Origin: Acidipropionibacterium sp.
Lineage (GTDB): Bacteria; Actinomycetota; Actinomycetes; Propionibacteriales; Propionibacteriaceae
Assembly (NCBI GenBank): GCA_022647765.1
Contig: JALCLH010000002.1
Coordinates: forward strand, 310,001 to 374,000
Length of the DNA stretch: 64,000 nt
Direction of reading: 5' to 3'
Position 1 is the stretch's first letter. Every line of letters begins with the position of its first letter. Below the pieces are notes generated by a model. That model searched no databases and had not been told where the DNA came from. It saw only the letters and a program-made list of their open reading frames with translations. The translations under genes and the position numbers were made by a program. Of this stretch, positions 58,380 to 64,000 are shown one piece after another.

Positions 58380-59809
58380 GATCGTCTGCGACCTGGCCCT
58401 GTCGGTGGCTCTGGGCGGGGACTGCCTGTCCGACCTCGCCGAGGTCCGCGCCGAACCCGGCCTCTACGGGCCGGTGGCCTCCGACCCCACCGTCTCCCGA
58501 CTCATCGCCCTGCTCGGCGACAACGCCGAGCGCGCCGAGAAAGCCATCAGCCGCGCCCGGAAGGCCGCCCGAGCCCGCGTGTGGGCCCTGGCCGGGCCCC
58601 ATGCCCCGAACGCCGGGATCTCAGCGGCCGATCCGTTGATCATCGATGTGGACGCGACCCTGGTCACCGCCCATTCGGACAAACAGGAGGCCGCCCCCAC
58701 GTTCAAGAAGGGCTACGGGCACCACCCGTTGTGCGCGTTCATCGACCACGGAGCGGCCGGCTCCGGGGAGATGGCTGCGGTGATGCTGCGTCCGGGCAAC
58801 GCCGGGTCGAACACCGGCCGCCGACCACACCACCGTGATCCGGGCCGGCCCTGGACCAGGCCGGAGTCGGCTCGCGGCCCGGCCGGAAGGTCCTGGTCCG
58901 CATCGATGGGGCCGGATCGACCCACGAGACACTGAACGAGCTGGTGCGCCGGCGGGTCTCCTATTCGGTGGGGTTCACCCTGCCGATGGACACCCCGCAG
59001 TTGTCCGAGAAGATCCCCGAAGAGGTGTGGACCCCGGCCTACACCAGCGATGGCCAGGTGCGTGAGGGGGCCGACGTCGCCGAGTTCACCGGGCTGCTGG
59101 ACCTTTCGGGGTGGCCTGCGGGGATGCGGGTCATCGTGCGCCGCGAGTATCCCGATGCGGGGGCTGAGCTGCGGTTCGATGATGTGGACGGGTACCGGTT
59201 GACCGCGTTCGCCACGAATGCGACGAAGGGCCAGTTGCCGGATTTGGAGGTGCGGCATCGTCGGCGGGCCCGGTGTGAGGACCGGATCCGCACTGCGAAG
59301 GACACGGGCCTGGCGAACCTGCCTCTGCTCTGTATTGGCCGGACTCTCCTGCTCAACCGGCCTACAAACAGTTGATCACACACAGCAGAACCGGATCTGG
59401 TGCCAGATCGTGGCGATGGCCGCCGATCTGTTGGCGTGGACGGGACTGCTGGCCCACCCCGAATCAGCACCACGACGCTGGGAGCCGAAGAAGCTGCGGC
59501 ACCGGCTGTTCGTGGTGCCGGCGACGATCGCCCGGAGTGGGCGGCGGGTGGTGTTGCACATTTCGGACCGGCATCGCTGGGCGGCCACGGTCGTGGGGGC
59601 GGTGCTCGCGATGCGCGGGCTGCCGGCCCCGGCCGGGTAGGTCGTCGGCCTGGCTTCTGTTCGCCTTCGACCTGGAGACCTTCGGTGTGGACCGCCCGAC
59701 CCCCGCAGCGTGATGCGGCGGATCGTCATGTTCTTCTGGCAGAATCGGGCGTATTACCGGCGGCACGGCCGTCGGGCGATGACCGGCCCCGACCGATGAA
59801 AGATCGAGG

Positions 59810-59845
59810 CTAGAAGGGGATCCGCTCACGCGGATCCCCTTCTAG
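59810..59845 (+). terminator. Perfect hairpin at the right IS1380 boundary
   Basis: A 16-pair palindrome starting CTAGAAGGGGATCCGC with a TCAC loop ends in CTAG. The IS target CTAG is the left foot of this hairpin. It lacks a T-run, but may insulate the next gene from IS transcription. Confidence 0.6.
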
Positions 59846-59915
59846 TCCTGTGTCCGCGGGGGGAGGCGATGTGCCCGCAAGTCCCACGGCTCGTACTTAT
59901 AGGATACTTGGCACG

Positions 59916-60587
59916 ATGTCTGATGACAAGCAGCCCTCAAGGGAGATTCTCCACGCGCTGTCGGCCGCACGAGTGTCGACCTACCTGCGGGCCACCGGAG
60001 GGGATCTTGACCGTGCGATCACGCTATATGGGTGGAACGCCAAAGTCTCTGCGGCATTCATGGTGCCTGCTCATTTCGCCGAGATCACGGTGCGCAACGC
60101 CGTTGATGAAACCCTGTCCTTGGTCTACGGACCAGACTGGCCTTGGGATTCCACGTTCGAGCGGAGTCTTCCCGCCGGACGACGTCCCGACTACAGTCCC
60201 AGAAGAGATCTCCAGGCTGTACGCAGTCGTCAAGGAAGTACAGGCAAGGTCATTGCTGAACTACGATTCGTGTTCTGGGAGAAAATGTTCACCTCTCGTC
60301 ACGACGGCCGACTGTGGATTCCCCATATCGCTGGTCAATTCCCAGAGGTACCACGCATGGCACCTGCCGAGTTGCGAAACACCATTCGGCAGAATCTGGG
60401 CATCATTCGTGCTCTACGGAATCGAATCGCCCATCATGAACCAATCTTCGCCAGGAATCTCGCCGCTGAACTTGCGGTGATGGAATCCCTCATCCGATAT
60501 CGGTCCCCGCAGACGGCCATCCTCGAGCATCATCTCCAAGGGGCCGCGCAGCTCTTGGCCGAGCGGCCGGCCACGACAGGGTCGTGA
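59916..60587 (+). CDS. Abi-family protein with HEPN-type motif
   Basis: This 223-residue protein resembles Abi_2/AbiD-F proteins of phage abortive infection: AITLYGWNAKVSAAFMVPAH, FAEITVRNAVDETL and the C-terminal ALRNRIAHHEPIF. The RNxxxH within the latter is the HEPN ribonuclease signature. It would cut RNA upon phage attack. The ATG at 59916 is used; TATAGGATACT just upstream could be a -10 region. It lies immediately outside the IS-bounded island and is convergent with nrdB. Confidence 0.78.
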   Translation: MSDDKQPSREILHALSAARVSTYLRATGGDLDRAITLYGWNAKVSAAFMVPAHFAEITVRNAVDETLSLVYGPDWPWDSTFERSLPAGRRPDYSPRRDLQAVRSRQGSTGKVIAELRFVFWEKMFTSRHDGRLWIPHIAGQFPEVPRMAPAELRNTIRQNLGIIRALRNRIAHHEPIFARNLAAELAVMESLIRYRSPQTAILEHHLQGAAQLLAERPATTGS

Positions 60588-60606
60588 GGGGTTGGGGCTC
60601 CTGTGA

Positions 60607-61593
60607 TCAGGCCCTTGCGTTGACCTCGTACGACGTGTTGGTGGCCTCGAAGAAGTTCACCAGCTCCAGGGTGTCGTTGGCGGTCGCCATCCACTTCGCC
60701 GGGTTGGCGACGTTGAACTCGGTCTCGAAGCCGAGCTCCTCCAGCCGCCGGTCGGCCAGGTATTTGACGTAGTCGTTGATGTAGTCGGCGTTGAGCCCGA
60801 GGATCCCGTTGGGCAGCATGTCGCGGTTGTAGCGCTCCTCCATGGCCACCGAGTCGACGATCGTGGTGCGGATCTCCTCGGAGAACTCCGGGGTGGCGAT
60901 CTCCGGATTCTCGTCGAGAACCGTCAGGATGAGATTCATCCCGAATTTCAGGTGCAGACTCTCGTCGCGGACGATCCAGTCGATGAGGGAGCCGAAATTC
61001 CTCAGCAGGTTCCGCTGCCGGAAGGACAGCGCCGCCATGAATCCGGAGTAGAACCAGATCCCCTCCAGGATGACGTTGTAGGCCACCAGGTTGCGCACGA
61101 AATCCTGCTTTCCCTCGATGGTGGTGATATCGAGGGTCTGCTCGGCCATCCGCCGGATGTAGTGGAACTCGAACTCCTCCTTGGCTGCCATCGACGGCAC
61201 GTCGACATGCGAGCGGTAGGCCTTCTCGCGGTCGATCGGGAAGGTCTCCAGGACGTACTCGAAGGCCATGCAGTGGTTGGCCTCCTCCCACATCTGCTTG
61301 GCCAGGTAGAGATGGCACTCGGCGGCATTCACATAGGGGTAGACGCCGAAGGCCAGGGCCTTGTTGACCAGCAGCTCGTTGGGATTGAAATAGCTCATCA
61401 GATGGGTGAGGGCGTGATGCTCGTCCTCGCTCATCCGGGCGAAATCGGCCAGGTCCTCGCCGAGCTGGATCTCGTTGGGGAACCAGGTGTTGGCGACCGC
61501 CTGATTGTACAGCTCGTAGGCCCAGGGATAGCTGACCGGCTTGAGCAGCAGGCCCTCCTGAATACCGGATCCGAGAATGGAGGTGGTGGGCAT
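60607..61593 (-). CDS. nrdB: Ribonucleotide reductase beta subunit, class Ic-like
   Basis: The 328-residue R2 protein makes the radical initiator for deoxyribonucleotide synthesis. Metal ligands are visible in LGEDLADF, MWEEANHCMAFEYVLE (about 101-115) and DESLHLKFGMNL. In E-x2-H-x3-F the last position, the radical Tyr of class Ia, is Phe, as in the Mn/Fe class Ic enzyme of Chlamydia (WEEAVHTHTF). ATG 61593 follows GAAGGA; ATG 61599 is two codons earlier. It follows nrdA by 127 bases. Confidence 0.9.
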   Translation of the reverse strand: MPTTSILGSGIQEGLLLKPVSYPWAYELYNQAVANTWFPNEIQLGEDLADFARMSEDEHHALTHLMSYFNPNELLVNKALAFGVYPYVNAAECHLYLAKQMWEEANHCMAFEYVLETFPIDREKAYRSHVDVPSMAAKEEFEFHYIRRMAEQTLDITTIEGKQDFVRNLVAYNVILEGIWFYSGFMAALSFRQRNLLRNFGSLIDWIVRDESLHLKFGMNLILTVLDENPEIATPEFSEEIRTTIVDSVAMEERYNRDMLPNGILGLNADYINDYVKYLADRRLEELGFETEFNVANPAKWMATANDTLELVNFFEATNTSYEVNARA

Positions 61594-61720
61594 GATCATT
61601 CCTTCAAGACGTGTGTGAACAGATTGTGTGAACAGATGTGGGGACGCCGTGGCAGGCGGGGCCGGGGAGAGCTGCGCCGGCACTCCTCCCCGGCAAGATT
61701 CGCCGCGACCGGATCCGGCC

Positions 61721-64000
61721 CTACTGGCAGGACTCGCACTGCAGCCGCTCGATCGGGTCGATCGGGCAGGCGGCCCCGTCGACGATCTCCACCTCGAGTG
61801 CAGCGGGCTCCGGAGCCGGGGCGGCGGCCTGGGGGGACGCAGTAGGAGTCACGGCGGGGATCGGTGCGGACGTCGATATGGAGTTCGGAGCGGCACCGGG
61901 CACGGCCGGCAGCACGGCCGGCACCTCGGCACTCGCCGGGGCTGATGGCGTCACCCCCATCCGGGCGCCGAAGCCGGGCCGTTCCATCTGTACGCCGGAG
62001 CCTCGGCGGGCCCCGAAACCGCGCCGCCGACCGCCGCCATCCCCCGAGATCGCGGCGGCCTTGTTCACCGCCACGGTCGACTGCTCGGCGGTGTGCCGGG
62101 GCAGCATGTGCAGGTAATAGGTGGTCTTGACGCCCATCCGCCAGGCCGCCGCGTAGAGATCCTCCATGGTCGACAGGTTCCGATCGGCCAGATAGATATT
62201 GCGGCTGATCGCCTGATCCACCCACTTCTGGGCGCGTGCGGCGACCCGCAGGAAGGCCTGCGGATCGAGCTGGAAGCTCGTCCGGTAGATCTCCTTGAGC
62301 CGGTCCGGCACCCCGGGCACCCGGCTCAGATCCCCCTGGGCGCGCAGCAGCTCGCCGCGGGCCGATTCCCACAGGCCGAGCTCGGTGAGGTCGGCGACCA
62401 GGTTCCGGTTGATCTCCAGGAACTTGCCCGACGACGTCGCCCGGCTGAACATCTGGCTGAACTGGGGGTCCAGTCCGGGAGTGGTGCCGGCCACCAGGCC
62501 GATCGAGGCGGTCGGGGCGATCGCCATCACGGTGGCGTTGCGCATCCCGCCGCGGACCTTGGTGCGCAGCGCGTCCCAGTCCATCCGGGAGACCCGGTCC
62601 ACGTCGACCTCCACCCCGCGGTCGGCCGCCAGGAGGTCCAGCGTGTCGACCGGCACCATGCCGCGCGACCATCCCGAGCCGACGAAGGCCGGGTAGGGGC
62701 CGCGCTCCCGGGACAGGTCGGCGGAGGCGTCGATGGCGTGCCAGCTGACGAACTCGACCAGCCGGTCGGCCATGTCGCAGGCCTCGGGGGAGTCGTAGGC
62801 GAGGCCGAACCGCTCGAAGACGTCGGTCATCCCCATCACGCCCAGGCCGATGGCCCGGCACTCGGAGTTGGAGTGCTCGGCCTCCTCGACGGTCGAGACG
62901 GTGATGTCGACCAGATTGTCGAGCTGGCGGATCGCGGTGCGCACGCTGGCGGCCAGCTCCTCCCAGTCGACCCGGACCTCCCCGTGGCCCCGCGCGCCGA
63001 CCAGGTGCCGGGGCAGGTTGATCGAGGCCAGATTGCACACCGCGGTGTTCTCGCGGTCCTGCGGCAGGCAGATCTCGGTGCACAGGTTGGAGGAGTGGAT
63101 GGTGCCGGTGTTGGAGTTCAGCGCCCGGGTGTTGATCGAATCCTTCCAGGTCAACCACGGGTGGGACGACGTCTGCAGGCTGGTGAGGATGGCCCGGTAC
63201 TGCTCGCGGGCGCGGACCTTCCGGAACCGGTGGATCCGGCCGGCCTCGGCGTCCGCCGCGTACTGCCGATAGCGCTGCGAGAAGGCGGAGCCGGTGAGCT
63301 CGGTGAGATCGGGCACCTCGAGCGGATCGAAGAGGTACCAGTCCTGGTCGTCGGCGACGCGCGTCATGAACTCGTCGGAGATCCACACCGCGGTGTCGGC
63401 GGTGCGGGTGCGCCGGTAGGGGTCGCCGGAGTTCTGCCGCAGATCGAGGAAGGCCGGGAAGTCCAAGTGCCAGTTCTCCATGTAGAAGCACAGCGCGCCG
63501 AGCTTCTTGCCGCCCCGGGAGACCGCGCGCAGCGTCGAGTCGATGGTGTGCATGAAGGGGATCGGGCCGGTGGACGCCGTGTTGTTGGAGTGGATCGGGG
63601 AGCCCTCGCTGCGCAGTTTCGACACCGACAGTCCGATCCCGCCGGTGCCCTTGGTGATCCACATGACGTCGCGGATGGTCTTGGCGATGTGCTCGATGTC
63701 GTCCTCCATCTGCAGCACGAAGCAGTTGGAGAGCTGGGCGTAGCGGGTGCCGGCGTTGACCAGGGTGGAGCCGGCGGGCAGGTAGTGCAGGGTGCTGATC
63801 GCCCGGTAGGTGGTCAGGGCGGTGGCGGTCGGGTCGGGCTCGTTGAGGCTCAGCCCCATCGCGACCCGCATCCAGAAGAACTGCGGCACCTCCAGGGCGC
63901 GCCGTTCGGGGGTGGTGAGCAGGTAGCGGGTCAGCATGGTCTGGACGCCGACATAGTGCAGCAGGTCGTCTCGCGCCGGGTCGAGGGCCGCGGCGAGCTC
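61721..64000 (-). CDS. nrdA: Ribonucleotide reductase alpha subunit (5' end outside window)
   Basis: About 760 residues of the large subunit are visible and the frame runs off the right edge. Conserved parts include QLSNCFVLQMEDD (first redox Cys), SNLCTEICLP and CNLASINLP (radical-chain Cys region), MAIAPTASIG and KTTYYLHMLPRHTAEQ (radical-transfer tyrosines). The tail is long, rich in Pro and Ala, and ends LQCESCQ, the CxxC that shuttles reducing power. It reduces ribonucleotides together with the NrdB subunit. The ATP-cone would lie in the missing N-terminus. Confidence 0.93.
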   Translation of the reverse strand, partial: ELAAALDPARDDLLHYVGVQTMLTRYLLTTPERRALEVPQFFWMRVAMGLSLNEPDPTATALTTYRAISTLHYLPAGSTLVNAGTRYAQLSNCFVLQMEDDIEHIAKTIRDVMWITKGTGGIGLSVSKLRSEGSPIHSNNTASTGPIPFMHTIDSTLRAVSRGGKKLGALCFYMENWHLDFPAFLDLRQNSGDPYRRTRTADTAVWISDEFMTRVADDQDWYLFDPLEVPDLTELTGSAFSQRYRQYAADAEAGRIHRFRKVRAREQYRAILTSLQTSSHPWLTWKDSINTRALNSNTGTIHSSNLCTEICLPQDRENTAVCNLASINLPRHLVGARGHGEVRVDWEELAASVRTAIRQLDNLVDITVSTVEEAEHSNSECRAIGLGVMGMTDVFERFGLAYDSPEACDMADRLVEFVSWHAIDASADLSRERGPYPAFVGSGWSRGMVPVDTLDLLAADRGVEVDVDRVSRMDWDALRTKVRGGMRNATVMAIAPTASIGLVAGTTPGLDPQFSQMFSRATSSGKFLEINRNLVADLTELGLWESARGELLRAQGDLSRVPGVPDRLKEIYRTSFQLDPQAFLRVAARAQKWVDQAISRNIYLADRNLSTMEDLYAAAWRMGVKTTYYLHMLPRHTAEQSTVAVNKAAAISGDGGGRRRGFGARRGSGVQMERPGFGARMGVTPSAPASAEVPAVLPAVPGAAPNSISTSAPIPAVTPTASPQAAAPAPEPAALEVEIVDGAACPIDPIERLQCESCQ

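Larger units (their letters stand above)
56704..59640 (+). pseudogene. Broken IS1380-family transposase
   Basis: The N-terminus to DPGKIV (56704-56888) is separated from CDLALSVALGG (58389) by the IS256-family insert. Near 58807-58850 two small insertions shift the frame, and at about 59330-59392 roughly 60 unrelated bases replace the LYGFGP codons, with a stop. It cannot give a full transposase. Confidence 0.88.
56582..59809 (+). mobile_element. IS1380-family element, second copy, interrupted
   Basis: It has the same ends as 39433-41112 and is again bordered by CTAG (56578-56581, 59810-59813). Removing the IS256-family insert leaves about the expected length. The last 400 bases are nearly identical to the first copy, while the 5' part is clearly diverged. 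The left flank CAGGATGCTAG resembles that of copy 1. Confidence 0.88.

Overview
The window is high-GC actinobacterial DNA. Several features together point to a propionic-acid bacterium (family Propionibacteriaceae, perhaps Acidipropionibacterium). These are the gyrB-gyrA-DUF3566 order, pyruvate carboxylase, two lactate dehydrogenases, CbtAB cobalt transport and three cobalamin riboswitches. The genus is inferred, not shown.

Layout. (1) 1-9.07 kb: a beta-mannosidase cut by the left edge, divergent from a seven-gene carbohydrate cluster. The cluster holds an aldolase, a GlpP-type antiterminator, an FGGY kinase, an SDR, a 2-hydroxyacid dehydrogenase, a galactitol-type PTS IIC and a BadF-type kinase. 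Its leader carries a promoter and an intrinsic terminator. (2) 9.4-15 kb: gyrB, gyrA and DUF3566, the usual origin-proximal trio, but the tRNA-Ile that normally follows lies 9 kb away at 23.9 kb. In between are a DUF4143 ATPase behind four 23-bp iterons, an oxidoreductase, a CmtBA/YggC/YggP-like PTS operon with a divergent SorC regulator, and an aldo/keto reductase. (3) 24-28.6 kb: two toxin-antitoxin modules (one convergent), an MFS transporter whose 3' end also exists as a decayed copy, and a tyrosine phosphatase. (4) 28.7-39 kb: a central-carbon/B12 region with ldh, riboswitch-cbtB-cbtA-FhuF-like protein, a second ldh behind its own antisense-oriented cobalamin riboswitch, a third riboswitch before an AspT/YidE-type transporter, then pyruvate carboxylase. 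(5) 39.4-59.8 kb: a defence and mobile-element island bounded by two same-orientation IS1380-family copies, each between CTAG sites. It holds a 1751-aa NACHT-like NTPase with near-identical 330-bp repeats, several decayed transposases, a serine recombinase, an IS5-type transposase, and a tightly overlapping operon of a type ISP restriction-modification enzyme, a HipA-like kinase and a HipA-N/HIRAN protein. The right IS1380 copy is split by an IS256-family element. (6) 59.9-64 kb: an Abi/HEPN protein, then ribonucleotide reductase (nrdB with Phe at the radical-Tyr position, and nrdA running off the edge).

Two systems stand out. The first is B12-responsive control of fermentation: lactate dehydrogenase and a carboxylate-type transporter sit behind cobalamin riboswitches, so low B12, which disables the B12-dependent propionate pathway, could switch on lactate formation. 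The second is the island, with a possible new combined module (type ISP RM plus split HipA/HIRAN) and an expanding-repeat NACHT protein.

Six apparent single-base frameshifts (gyrA, cbtA twice, the FhuF-like gene twice, the AspT-like gene) fall in G/C runs and probably reflect sequence error.
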